A stretch of DNA of 22,498 nt. It comes from a bacterium (lineage in GTDB: Bacteria; Planctomycetota; UBA11346). Where the stretch lies: positions 1-22,498 of the forward strand of contig JAIFKN010000036.1 in NCBI GenBank assembly GCA_020049615.1, given 5' to 3'. Shown here one piece after another: positions 1 to 7,701 of this stretch. The notes beneath the pieces were generated by a model that saw nothing but the letters and a program-made list of their open reading frames with translations, made no database searches and was not told the DNA's origin. Positions within the stretch are counted from its first letter, which is position 1. The number at the start of each line of letters is the position of its first letter. Both the position numbers and the translations under genes were made by a program.

Positions 1-2
1 AG

Positions 3-650
3 GAGAACTGGGTCATGGGCGGCCGCCGCGCCGAGCGCTGCACCGCGCCGTGGCTGCGCCACAACGTCTCGAACACGATCACCGTGCGCGAGAGCGAATG
101 GGTCCAGGTCAGCCACTACATCTACGACAACCGCGACGCCTTCGCCGGCGTCTCGCTGCTGCCCGAGGGCGGCGACCTCGAGTACCCGCAGGCCCCCTTC
201 ACCAGCGTCCTGACCTTCGACGAGATCGTCGCCGAGTACGGCGTCGGCAGCCTGTTCGCCTCAGGGCTCATCGTCGACGGCCTGCACGCCTTCAACAACG
301 ACCTGTGGTCAGCCTGCGACTGCGCCCTCGGCCGCGGCCAGAGCCTGGAAGTCCCGCAGCTGACCGACGGCGCCGACGAGAAGGCCTTCTCGCTCTACCA
401 GGCGACGGTGCGCCAGATCCTGTCGAAGAAGGACTGGGTGCGCCGCGCGCGCAAGTTCGCCACCAACTACTTCGGCGGCGACCTGCGCCGCATGAGCTAC
501 TGCCTCAAGCGGGTCAACAACTGCAAGCTGTGGGAGGACCTGACCCGTGAGTACATCCCGGTCGACTACACGCTGATGTACGAGGACTCGGACAACACCA
601 AGCTGGTCGATGCCGTCGCCTGCGCCGGCGGCAAGTGCGACGTTGGCTAG
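3..650 (+). CDS. nrdJ: Class II ribonucleotide reductase, monomeric adenosylcobalamin-dependent type, C-terminal part
   Basis: The reading frame is already open at the left edge, so this is the 3' part of a gene and the internal Met at 15 is not the start. The enzyme reduces ribonucleotides to deoxyribonucleotides in the cytoplasm using coenzyme B12. The block HNVSNTITVRESEW followed by FAGVSLLP and a GD..YPQAPF segment matches, from memory, the late part of the Lactobacillus-type monomeric ribonucleoside-triphosphate reductases. The extreme C-terminus carries CAGGKC, two Cys separated by four residues, the spacing expected for the pair that re-reduces the active site (C731/C736 in the L. leichmannii enzyme). 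The stop at 648-650 is followed within 10 nt by two hairpins. Family assignment is fairly secure; the exact substrate (NDP or NTP) cannot be read from this fragment. Confidence 0.85.
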   Translation, partial: ENWVMGGRRAERCTAPWLRHNVSNTITVRESEWVQVSHYIYDNRDAFAGVSLLPEGGDLEYPQAPFTSVLTFDEIVAEYGVGSLFASGLIVDGLHAFNNDLWSACDCALGRGQSLEVPQLTDGADEKAFSLYQATVRQILSKKDWVRRARKFATNYFGGDLRRMSYCLKRVNNCKLWEDLTREYIPVDYTLMYEDSDNTKLVDAVACAGGKCDVG

Positions 651-657
651 TTAGCTT

Positions 658-673
658 GGGGGCTGACGCCCCC
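658..673 (+). terminator. Short GC hairpin after the reductase stop
   Basis: A 6-bp stem GGGGGC/GCCCCC with a TGAC loop lies 7 nt after the stop codon, extendable by one T-A pair. There is no following T-run, so intrinsic termination is uncertain. It is the first of the hairpins filling the gap before the lipocalin gene. Confidence 0.4.
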
Positions 674-675
674 AC

Positions 676-727
676 GGCCTGAACGAGCAGAGGCGGGGCT
701 TTCGCCCCGCCTCTGCTCGTTCAGGCC
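676..727 (+). terminator. 24-bp perfect stem-loop, probable terminator
   Basis: The arms 676-699 and 704-727 are perfect reverse complements (beginning GGCCTGAACGAGCAGAGGCG) around a TTTC loop. This is a far longer stem than ordinary terminators. No T-tract follows on either strand. It probably ends reductase transcription, but it could equally be a palindromic repeat or a structured RNA element. Confidence 0.55.
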
Positions 728-1059
728 TGCCCCCCGGGCTTTGTCGGGTTTCGATGTCGTCGCTTACGCTCCGACACCGTGGGCGGATGGGCTGCGCCCA
801 TTGTATCCGCCCACCACCCCTCGGCGCCCGCCCCCGGCTCGCCTGCTCCTCGGCTTCGCCTGCGGGGCAGCGCTCGCGCTCTCAGGCACGCATGCCCCGC
901 CCGGGGCCTGCTGCCGCCGTCGGCGGCACCTGCTCGCCCTCGCTGCGCTGCGGCCAGGGCTGCGCCCTGGACCCGTTCGAGCATCGGAGCCGCTCCGCGG
1001 CGATGCCCGGAACGCCGGCGTCTCGCCGGCTCGAAGAATAGGCCTTGGCTTCGGACGTG
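728..1059. other. Gene-free stretch packed with short hairpins
   Basis: No convincing protein lies here: the ORFs in this stretch overlap in several frames and are Arg/Pro/Ala-rich. Instead there is a run of perfect short inverted repeats, mostly with 3-nt loops. They are a 9-bp outer stem 780-788/805-813; GCCGCC-GTC-GGCGGC (913-927); CCAGGGC-TGC-GCCCTGG (954-970); GCCGC-TCC-GCGGC (989-1001); and GCCGGCG-TCT-CGCCGGC (1014-1030). Smaller ones are GCCCC/GGGGC (894-907) and GGC-TTC-GCC (852-860). The first stem (GGCGGAT...ATCCGCC) recalls dispersed palindromic intergenic repeats. Its function is unknown. Confidence 0.6.
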
Positions 1060-1087
1060 TCGACAGTGCCGGCCGCCGAACTAGGAT
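1060..1087 (+). promoter_or_regulatory. Candidate promoter of the lipocalin gene
   Basis: TCGACA (1060-1065), one mismatch from TTGACA, is followed after 16 nt by TAGGAT (1082-1087). The -10-like hexamer ends 6 nt before the GTG at 1094, so transcription would begin at or next to the start codon. The alternative is a 5' leader running to ATG 1130, which has an ideal ribosome-binding site. Confidence 0.4.
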
Positions 1088-1093
1088 GCGCAT

Positions 1094-1630
1094 GTGTTCC
1101 GTTCACGGCACATCCGGAGGCTGGCGGCCATGGCGGGCATCCTCTCGCTGATCCTGTCCGGTTGCGCCACGCGCGCGCCGGTCCCGCCGCCGGGCCTGAG
1201 CGTCGACTGGCCGCGCTACCTTGGCACCTGGCACGAACTCGCCCGCTTCGACCACTTCTTCGAACGCGGGCTGGTCGCCGTCACGGCCGACTACGCGCTG
1301 CTGCCCGACGGGCGGATCTCGGTGCTCAATGCCGGCCGCAAGGCGACGCTGGACGGCAAACCGGCAAGCGCCCGCGGCACGGCCCGCGTCACCGGGCCGG
1401 CGACGCTCTCCGTGTCCTTCTTCTGGCCATTCAGCGCCGACTACCGCGTCCTCGCCCTGGCCGAGGACTACCGCTACGCCGTAATCGGCTCGTCGAGCAG
1501 GTCGTACCTGTGGTTCCTGCACCGCTCGCCACAGGCCCCGGCGGCGGACTGGACAGCGATGGAGCTGGCCGCGACGGCCGCCGGCTACGACCTCGCCCCG
1601 CTGCTGCGGGTGGCCCAGCCAGCCGAATAG
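1094..1630 (+). CDS. blc: Bacterial lipocalin lipoprotein (Blc-like)
   Basis: This is an 8-stranded barrel lipoprotein of the lipocalin family, which binds lipids or other hydrophobic ligands at the cell envelope. An Arg-rich N-terminus and hydrophobic stretch lead to the lipobox LSGC, with lipidated Cys at residue 24. The lipocalin signature follows as YLGTWHELARFDHFFERG, then the family pattern of VTADYALLPDG, VSFFWPF and YAVIG. The length of 178 aa is normal. Two starts are possible. GTG 1094 gives a signal peptide with basic residues and sits 6 nt after a -10-like box. ATG 1130 has CCGGAGG 9 nt upstream but leaves only 11 residues before the Cys and no basic residues. GTG is preferred. 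The gene converges on the kinase 2 gene with an 18-nt gap. Confidence 0.85.
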   Translation: MFRSRHIRRLAAMAGILSLILSGCATRAPVPPPGLSVDWPRYLGTWHELARFDHFFERGLVAVTADYALLPDGRISVLNAGRKATLDGKPASARGTARVTGPATLSVSFFWPFSADYRVLALAEDYRYAVIGSSSRSYLWFLHRSPQAPAADWTAMELAATAAGYDLAPLLRVAQPAE

Positions 1631-1648
1631 CTCGCGCAGGGCTACTGG

Positions 1649-4600
1649 CTACTGTGGCAGCCGGTAGCCGGTTACCGCACCGGTCTGGTCGGCGATGACG
1701 ACGACTCCTGGCAGCAGCAGGGGCGGGGCCATGGCCGGGGCGCCATGGGCGATGCGCCGTACGGTCTGGCCATCGGCGATGCGGATCACGGTCAATGAGC
1801 CACCGTCGTCGCAGACGGCGAGCAGCTCGCCGCCGATGGCCGCCTGCAAGGGCCGGCCGGCGACCTTGGCACGCCAGCGCGGCTTGACCGGATCGGTCGC
1901 CCAGGTGGCGATGTCGATGGCGCGATCGGCTCGTGCCAGCGCCACCACCTCGCCGGCTGCGACCGGCACGGCTGGACCGGCTTCGGTCAGCCAGGGATGC
2001 TGCACCAGCTGCGCGCCGGTCTTGCCCAGCTGCACCAGTTCGACCCCGGCTGCGGTCGCGAGCAGCAGGCGGCCGTTCGGCAGCTCGGCCCATGGCCCGG
2101 TACGCGCCGCCTTGAGCGCCAGACGGGCGGCTTCGCTGCCGTCCTCCTCGACCACGCGCACGGTGAGATCGTCGATCAGCACCAGTTTGTCATCGCTGCG
2201 CCGCAGCAGAGGCTCAGCCGTCCCAGCGACGCCGGCCAGGCGCCAGGCTTCGCGCGCCCCGTCGCGGGCGATCAGCGCCCGGCCACCGGAGACGTCCTCG
2301 ACCGAGACGGCCAGCCGGCCGCCAGCGCGGTAGACCAGTTCGATCTCGAGCAGGGCGAGCGGTGCTCCGGCCAGCCGCCGCACCGGCACGGCGCGGTCGA
2401 GGTTGGGCAGGATCTGGCGCTGTTCGCCGTCGACGGTGGCGAAGGACCAGCTGCCATCGCCGGCGCTCCACCAGGGCAGCAGACGGATCCCGGGCAGGGT
2501 CAGCTGGCGGACCGCGCCGCTGGCGGCATCGATGACCGTGGCGGCGTCGGCAGTCAAGGCGATGACGGCGGTGCCGGCAGGATGCAGCCGGATCCACGCC
2601 GGCCTGCTGGCTGGCGCCGCCAGCCGCCACACCGGCGCAGGTCCAAGCGCCACCTCGACCAGGCGCTCAGCAGGATCGGCGGCGGCGGTGACGGCGATGC
2701 GACGGGGGGCGTAACCAGCGGCGGCGATGTCGAGCTGGACATCGCCATCGGCCCGGCGGCAGAAGCGACCCTCGCCGACGACCTCGACGCCATCGACCGC
2801 CAGACGCAGACCCGGCACCTCGCCGCCGCTGTCGGCGTCGGTGGCGCGGACCCGTCCTGGCAGGGGCAGGCCGGCGAGGGATTCGACGCAGCGCGGCTGT
2901 TCGACGGCCAGACGCGCGGCGAGGTCGAGGGCCTCGCCATGGCGACCCTGTTCGCGCGCGGCGTCGACCGCCTGGCGCGACGCTCGCGCACTGGCCAGGC
3001 GCCTCTCGGCATCGGCCAGTACCGTCGCGGCCTGCGGATCGGCCGCCAGCGGCCTGGCCGCTGCAGCGACCTGGCTCAGGGGGACGGCCGGGTCGGCGGC
3101 CAATCGGGTCAGCTCGGCAAGCCGGGGTGCTCCGACCGGGGCCTGCGGAGCCGTCACGACCGGCGGTGGCGGTGCTGGCGTCTGGCGCGATTCGGCGGCA
3201 CTGGCGGCAGCGGCGGCCGCGGGCACCTCGTAGCTGCGCCGGAAGATCGCCCGGTACCACAGCCATCCGCCCTGGTTGGCGGCGGCGAACTCGCGCAGCC
3301 GGCGGCTGCGCTCGGCGGGATCGGCGATCGCCTCGAGCCGGGTGCGCTCACGCTCGGCGATCAGATTGTGCACCACCGGCGGCCAGATCCACGCGTTGAC
3401 CCCGAGGAGCGCAGCGCTCAAGGCCCCGATGAGCAGGCCGCGCAGACGGCGGCGGCTACGCGCCCGGGCGGCGGCGTCCTTGGCCAGGTCCGACAGGCGC
3501 CGGCTCTCACCGGTGTCACGGGCGAGCTGCGCAGCCCGGCGGTACTCGCTCGCGGCCGGCTCCCAGCTGCCGGCGGCAGCGAGGCGTTCCGCCCCGGCAG
3601 CTATCGAGGAGACCTCGGCCTTGAGTCCACGGTCGCGGGCGCGATCGATCGCACCCGCGGACATCGCGCTGGAGCTTGAGCCGGGCTTGTGCCTGTCCGG
3701 CAGCGGGGTGGCCAGGCCAGGGAAGGGCGTAGCCAGGGTCGGTGGCGGGACCACCTGCGAGCCACTGGAGGCGGACGCCGCCCGCCCGGGGCCGGCGCGC
3801 GAACCGATCGCCGGTGCCTGCGCCGTGCGCGAACCGACCGCCGGTGCCTGGGCCGTGCGCGAGCCGATCGCCGGTGCCTGCGCCGTGCGCGAGCCGATCG
3901 CCGGTGCCTGGGCCGTGCGCGAACCGGGCGGAGGCGGCGCCGGGCGCGGACTGGGTGCTGGAGCGGGCGGCGAAGCGGATGGTCCGTCGATCGGCCGCAG
4001 CCAATCGGGGATGGCCTGCGGCGCTCCCGGTCCCGGGGGCGGCGACGGCGCGTTCTGCGGAGGCAGCGCACGCTGCCGGCCTGAGGGCTTGGCTCCGGGG
4101 ATGGGAGCATTGGCGTCTGCGCTCGGCAGATCCGAGCCGGCCGAGCTGCGCCTGCCCGAGCTGCCCTGCCCGCTGGCGTGCTGGACCAGGGCGCGGATGG
4201 GACCGTTGGTCTTGCGCAGGACCGAACCGGTGCCGGTCAGGTCGACGAGCAGCCGTTCGGCCTCGTCGATCAGTTCGCGCAGCTCGAAGCAGCGGTCGTC
4301 CGGTCGTTTGGCCATCATCTGGCGGACCAGCGATTCGATCCGCGCGTCGATCTCGGGCCGGTAGGAGCGGACGCTCGGCACCGGATCGACCTTGTGCTTC
4401 AGCATGATGCTGAACGGCGTCTCGCCATCGTACGGCAGATGCCCGGTGAGCATGAGGAAGGCCGTGCAGCCGAGGTTGTAGACGTCGCTGCGGGTGTCGA
4501 CCTCGACGCCATCGCACTGCTCCGGGCTCATGAAGGCCGGCGTGCCGACGCGCACGCCGACGCTGGTCACCTCGGAGTCTCCGGCGCTGCCCTTGGCCAA

Positions 4601-5518
4601 GCCGAAGTCCGACACCTTGCACAGGCCGCTGGTCGCGACCATCAGGTTGTCGGGCTTGATGTCGCGATGGATCACGCCCTTCTCGGTGGCCTGCTCGAGC
4701 CCGAGCAGGGCCTGGCGGATGATGTCGAGGGTCTCGATCTGCGACAGGGTCGGCTGGCGCCGCAGCACCTCGCCGAGATCCCAGCCGTCGACGTACTCGA
4801 TCACCATGAAGTACACGCCGAGCTGCGGATCGTCCCCGAAATCGTAGATCTGCAGGATGTTCGCGTGGTTGATGCGGGCGAGGCTCTTGGCCTCGCGTTC
4901 GAAGCGCTGGATGAAATTGCGGTTCCTGGCCAGCTCCGGCGGCAGCACCTTGATCGCCACGCTGCGATCGAGCGACAGCTGGCGCGCGTGGTAGACCGCG
5001 CCCATGCCGCCCTCGCCGAGCTTGCGGTCGATCTGGCAGCCGCGCAGCACGCGGCCGATCAGCCGGTCGCCGCCGGCGCCGCTGCCCGGGGTCAGCCTCC
5101 CGGTCGAACACTGGAAGCTGGTGCCGCAGGCCGGGCAGCGCTGATCATCCGAGTTCGGCTTGCCGACGAAGCTGTGCCCGCACACCGGGCAGCTGGTGCG
5201 GCCGCCGGAGTTGAGGCTGTCGGTCGAGGGACGGAAGGCGAGCTCGCTGACCGGATGCGGGCTGCGCGCTCCACGCGAGTCGCGCTCCAGCTGGTCGAAG
5301 GGGAGGTTGCCTGGCGTCGCCAACGGCTTCGGCGGCGTCCGCCGTTCGGTGAGCGGCGCGGGTGGGGCAGGACGGTCCTCGACCGGAAAATACTCGTCGC
5401 TGCTCTGCAGCGGGGTCCAGCGGTGGCCGCAGCTGTCGCAGGTGATCGCGACGCCGCTCTGGATCGGCCCAGGGTGGGCGGCCTTGCAGCGCGGGCAGCG
5501 GCGGGCAGCGGTGGTCAC
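1649..5518 (-). CDS. Membrane-anchored Ser/Thr protein kinase with N-terminal zinc ribbons and C-terminal propeller-like domain (kinase 2)
   Basis: This 1289-aa protein is a probable transmembrane signalling kinase. Residues 8-30 (CPRC...CDSC) form an MJ0042-like zinc ribbon and residues 110-131 (CPVC...CPAC) a second. The Hanks kinase domain spans about 155-425: Gly loop GEGGMG (168-173), Lys190 in AIK, HRDIKPDN with Asp286, DFG Asp304 and GTPAFMSPEQ, all intact. A Pro-rich linker contains four copies of GSRTAQAPAI (about 532-571). One membrane segment lies near 694-713. Beyond it are Ala-rich helical stretches, a PEGA-like piece (VDGVEVVGEGRF, GYAPRRI) and repeated beta segments resembling a WD40/PQQ propeller to the end. 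The GTG start overlaps the kinase 1 stop by three bases (GTGA), so the two are translationally coupled. The kinase assignment is secure; propeller and ligand are inferred. Confidence 0.9.
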   Translation of the reverse strand: MTTAARRCPRCKAAHPGPIQSGVAITCDSCGHRWTPLQSSDEYFPVEDRPAPPAPLTERRTPPKPLATPGNLPFDQLERDSRGARSPHPVSELAFRPSTDSLNSGGRTSCPVCGHSFVGKPNSDDQRCPACGTSFQCSTGRLTPGSGAGGDRLIGRVLRGCQIDRKLGEGGMGAVYHARQLSLDRSVAIKVLPPELARNRNFIQRFEREAKSLARINHANILQIYDFGDDPQLGVYFMVIEYVDGWDLGEVLRRQPTLSQIETLDIIRQALLGLEQATEKGVIHRDIKPDNLMVATSGLCKVSDFGLAKGSAGDSEVTSVGVRVGTPAFMSPEQCDGVEVDTRSDVYNLGCTAFLMLTGHLPYDGETPFSIMLKHKVDPVPSVRSYRPEIDARIESLVRQMMAKRPDDRCFELRELIDEAERLLVDLTGTGSVLRKTNGPIRALVQHASGQGSSGRRSSAGSDLPSADANAPIPGAKPSGRQRALPPQNAPSPPPGPGAPQAIPDWLRPIDGPSASPPAPAPSPRPAPPPPGSRTAQAPAIGSRTAQAPAIGSRTAQAPAVGSRTAQAPAIGSRAGPGRAASASSGSQVVPPPTLATPFPGLATPLPDRHKPGSSSSAMSAGAIDRARDRGLKAEVSSIAAGAERLAAAGSWEPAASEYRRAAQLARDTGESRRLSDLAKDAAARARSRRRLRGLLIGALSAALLGVNAWIWPPVVHNLIAERERTRLEAIADPAERSRRLREFAAANQGGWLWYRAIFRRSYEVPAAAAAASAAESRQTPAPPPPVVTAPQAPVGAPRLAELTRLAADPAVPLSQVAAAARPLAADPQAATVLADAERRLASARASRQAVDAAREQGRHGEALDLAARLAVEQPRCVESLAGLPLPGRVRATDADSGGEVPGLRLAVDGVEVVGEGRFCRRADGDVQLDIAAAGYAPRRIAVTAAADPAERLVEVALGPAPVWRLAAPASRPAWIRLHPAGTAVIALTADAATVIDAASGAVRQLTLPGIRLLPWWSAGDGSWSFATVDGEQRQILPNLDRAVPVRRLAGAPLALLEIELVYRAGGRLAVSVEDVSGGRALIARDGAREAWRLAGVAGTAEPLLRRSDDKLVLIDDLTVRVVEEDGSEAARLALKAARTGPWAELPNGRLLLATAAGVELVQLGKTGAQLVQHPWLTEAGPAVPVAAGEVVALARADRAIDIATWATDPVKPRWRAKVAGRPLQAAIGGELLAVCDDGGSLTVIRIADGQTVRRIAHGAPAMAPPLLLPGVVVIADQTGAVTGYRLPQ
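3797..3928 (-). repeat. 30-bp in-frame tandem repeat inside kinase 2
   Basis: Four full 30-bp units (3797-3826, 3827-3856, 3857-3886, 3887-3916) and a partial fifth encode GSRTAQAPAI, with one unit reading V for I. Units 1 and 3 share GCCTGCGCC whereas 2 and 4 share GCCTGGGCC, so part of the array looks like a 60-bp duplication of a pair. It lies in the flexible Pro-rich linker between kinase domain and membrane segment. Confidence 0.85.
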
Positions 5519-7503
5519 GGGGCGGCTCCCGGCAGGACCTCGGCTGGCGCCGTCGGACCCGGGGCCGGAGCCGCCGGCGCCTTGCCCAGCCAGCCCTGAC
5601 GCACGGCGACGATCGCGACCACCACCAGCACCAACACGACCACGCCGAGGCCGATCTGCCAGGCGCGGCGGCGCCAGGCCAGACGCTGGCGCAGGGCGAC
5701 GATGTCGCGTTCGAGCTGGACGTCGCTGACCGACGAACTGGTGGTCGAGGCTGCGCTGTCGCGATGCAGCTCGCGGCCCTGCTCGAGGACAGCCAGCGCA
5801 CCGCGCAGATCGCCGCGCGCCACCGCCGCACCGGACTTGGCGCGCAGGTCGTTGATGCGCGCGTCGTGCTCCTGCTTGCGCGCCTCGCGCTCCTTGCTGC
5901 GCAGCACGGAACGCGCCCGCTTGTCCTGCTCGCGGTCGGCCAGACGGGCCCACAGCACCGCCGCCTCGCCATAGCGCCGCGCCTCGAACAGGCGTTGCGC
6001 CTCGGCCTCCTGCTGCTGCATGGTCGCCGCGTCGCTGCCGGCGCGCAGCACATGGCCGCATCGGCTGCACACCGAGGCGTCCTGGCGGTTGAGATTGCCG
6101 CACATCGGGCAGGTCTGGCTGTCCGGCGGCTTGCGCGGCGCGCGCTCGGAGGCGGACCGCTCGGGCGCCGGCCCATGGCGGTCGGAGGCCGGACCCCGCA
6201 CCGACTCGGTGCCGGCCTGGCGGGCCGGGCTGCGCGGCGCTCCGGGGCCCTCCGCCGGCTGGGCCGGCGCAGGCTGGACCGGCGCCTCGACCGGCTGGGT
6301 CGACTGCACCGGCGGAGGCAATGGCACCAGCGCGGGCAGCTCGGTGGACGTCGCCTTGGCCCTGGTCTCGGGATCGCCGCGTCCGAAGACGCCCATCTGC
6401 ACCCCGACATCGATCCAGGCCTGGCGGCAGGCCTCGGCGTCGCTGAAGCGGTCCTCGGCCTTCTTGGCCAGCATGCGCATGACCACCGCCGACAGTGCCG
6501 GCGGGATGCCCGGCACCACCTCGTGCGGCTGCGGCGGAACGTGCTCGCGCTGCTTGGTCATCACCTCGAAGGAGGAGTTGCCGATGAACGGCTTCTGCCC
6601 GGTGAGGGCGAACCAGGCCGTCAGGTCGGAGCGCACATCGAGCTTCTGGCCCATGCACTGCTCGGGGCTCATGTAGGCAGGCGTGCCCATGGCAAGGCCG
6701 ACCGCGGTCAGGTCGGTGTGGTCGTCCTTGCGGGAGACGTCCTTGGCCAGGCCGAAGTCGGCGATCTTGGCGACGTTGTCCTTGGTGATGAGGATGTTGT
6801 CCGGCTTGATGTCGCGGTGGATGATGCCCTGCGAGCCGACGTGCCCGAGACCGGCGAGGCACTGCACGATCAGCAGCACGACCTCGTTGGGCGGGAGGAG
6901 CAGCCGGTCGGAGATCAGCTTGGCCAGCGAGCTGCCGTCGACGAACTCGTTGACCATGAAGCGCAGGCCATCGATCTGGCCGAAGTCGTACACCCCGACG
7001 ATGTTGGGATGGGTGATGCGGGCGATGGCCTTGGCCTCGCGTTCGAAGCGCTTGATGAACTCATCGTTGTCGTACAGCGCCTTGGACAGGATCTTGATCG
7101 CCACGACGCGGTCGAGGCTGACCTGGCGGGCCTTGTAGACCTCGCCCATGCCGCCCTGGCCGATCTTGTCGACCAGCTGGTAGCCGCCGAACATGCGCCC
7201 CGGCGCGAGACGGGCCACCGGCTGCTCGCCCAGCGGTTCAGGGGGGGCCGGCACGGCGGGGGCCGGCTCGGGCGGCGGCGGCGGCACCTCGGAAGGAATG
7301 CTCACGGCAGCCGAGAGGTCCGGGGCCGAGGCCGCGAATTCCACGCCGATGTCGCCGGTCGCCGGCTGGCCGGGCGGCGTCAGGCCGCGCACATCCGGCA
7401 ACACCAGGCGCGAGCCGGGCTGGTCCTTCCCCTCATCCAGCCCGGTAACGTCGGGCAGGTTAGGAAGATCCGGAGCAGGGTCGGATTCGTTGGCAGCTGC
7501 CAT
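5515..7503 (-). CDS. Membrane-anchored Ser/Thr protein kinase (kinase 1), subdomain IX shortened
   Basis: A 662-aa Hanks-type kinase. An acidic and Pro-rich N-terminus (1-100) precedes the kinase domain (about 106-365): Gly loop GQGGMG (115-120), Lys137 in AIK, HRDIKPDN with Asp231, DFG Asp249, GTPAYMSPEQ. The segment after the conserved Asp293 reads RSDLTAWFALTG, where kinase 2 has RSDVYNLGCTAFLMLTG, so five residues of helix F appear missing. A zinc ribbon (C465, C468, C479, C482), a charged probable coiled coil (about 495-560) and a membrane helix (about 616-634) follow, with only a short tail beyond. The ATG at 7503 lies about 12 nt after a predicted transcription start and has no visible Shine-Dalgarno. 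It leads a two-kinase operon. It may be active or may have lost activity. Confidence 0.9.
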   Translation of the reverse strand: MAAANESDPAPDLPNLPDVTGLDEGKDQPGSRLVLPDVRGLTPPGQPATGDIGVEFAASAPDLSAAVSIPSEVPPPPPEPAPAVPAPPEPLGEQPVARLAPGRMFGGYQLVDKIGQGGMGEVYKARQVSLDRVVAIKILSKALYDNDEFIKRFEREAKAIARITHPNIVGVYDFGQIDGLRFMVNEFVDGSSLAKLISDRLLLPPNEVVLLIVQCLAGLGHVGSQGIIHRDIKPDNILITKDNVAKIADFGLAKDVSRKDDHTDLTAVGLAMGTPAYMSPEQCMGQKLDVRSDLTAWFALTGQKPFIGNSSFEVMTKQREHVPPQPHEVVPGIPPALSAVVMRMLAKKAEDRFSDAEACRQAWIDVGVQMGVFGRGDPETRAKATSTELPALVPLPPPVQSTQPVEAPVQPAPAQPAEGPGAPRSPARQAGTESVRGPASDRHGPAPERSASERAPRKPPDSQTCPMCGNLNRQDASVCSRCGHVLRAGSDAATMQQQEAEAQRLFEARRYGEAAVLWARLADREQDKRARSVLRSKEREARKQEHDARINDLRAKSGAAVARGDLRGALAVLEQGRELHRDSAASTTSSSVSDVQLERDIVALRQRLAWRRRAWQIGLGVVVLVLVVVAIVAVRQGWLGKAPAAPAPGPTAPAEVLPGAAP

Positions 7504-7521
7504 GAGGGGCCAGTGGTCCGC

Positions 7522-7550
7522 AGTGTAGGTTCCGCTCCCGGCATGCACAA
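7522..7550 (-). promoter_or_regulatory. Promoter of the two-kinase operon
   Basis: On the minus strand, TTGTGC (7550-7545) and TACACT (7527-7522) are separated by exactly 17 nt, a good sigma-70-type pair. The predicted start near 7515 leaves a leader of only about a dozen bases before the kinase 1 ATG. No comparable pair was found for the divergent cysM gene. Confidence 0.5.
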
Positions 7551-7701
7551 GCACGCGGGGTCCATCGCCCCAGCGGTGGGTTGGACGCAAGGAGATGTCG
7601 ACAGACGTCTTGGATGGCCGACCCGGTTGGGTCGTTTCAGACCCGCGCAGGCTTTCCCTGGCAGCGGTTGCAGCGCCTGGCCGGCAGCATCGACTGGACC
7701 A

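Noticed and set aside
741..1151. Overlapping ORFs in the gap before the lipocalin gene
   Set aside because: Several frames are open at once, with Arg/Pro/Ala-rich products, no recognisable motif and no ribosome-binding site; high GC explains them and the DNA is dominated by hairpins.
1997..3679. 560-codon plus-strand ORF
   Set aside because: Antisense to the kinase 2 C-terminal region, with Gln/Gly/Arg-rich composition and no domain; a high-GC shadow frame.
3797..3928. Possible CRISPR array because of regular 30-bp periodicity
   Set aside because: The units are directly adjacent with no spacers, are in frame, and encode a 10-residue peptide repeat.
7619..7634. CGACCC-GGTT-GGGTCG hairpin before cysM as a riboswitch or attenuator
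   Set aside because: A single 6-bp stem with no leader-peptide or conserved cysteine-related motif; common by chance at this GC content.
5764..7701. Long plus-strand frame continuous with cysM
   Set aside because: It is antisense to kinase 1, whose motifs are unmistakable; CysM homology begins only at 7702.
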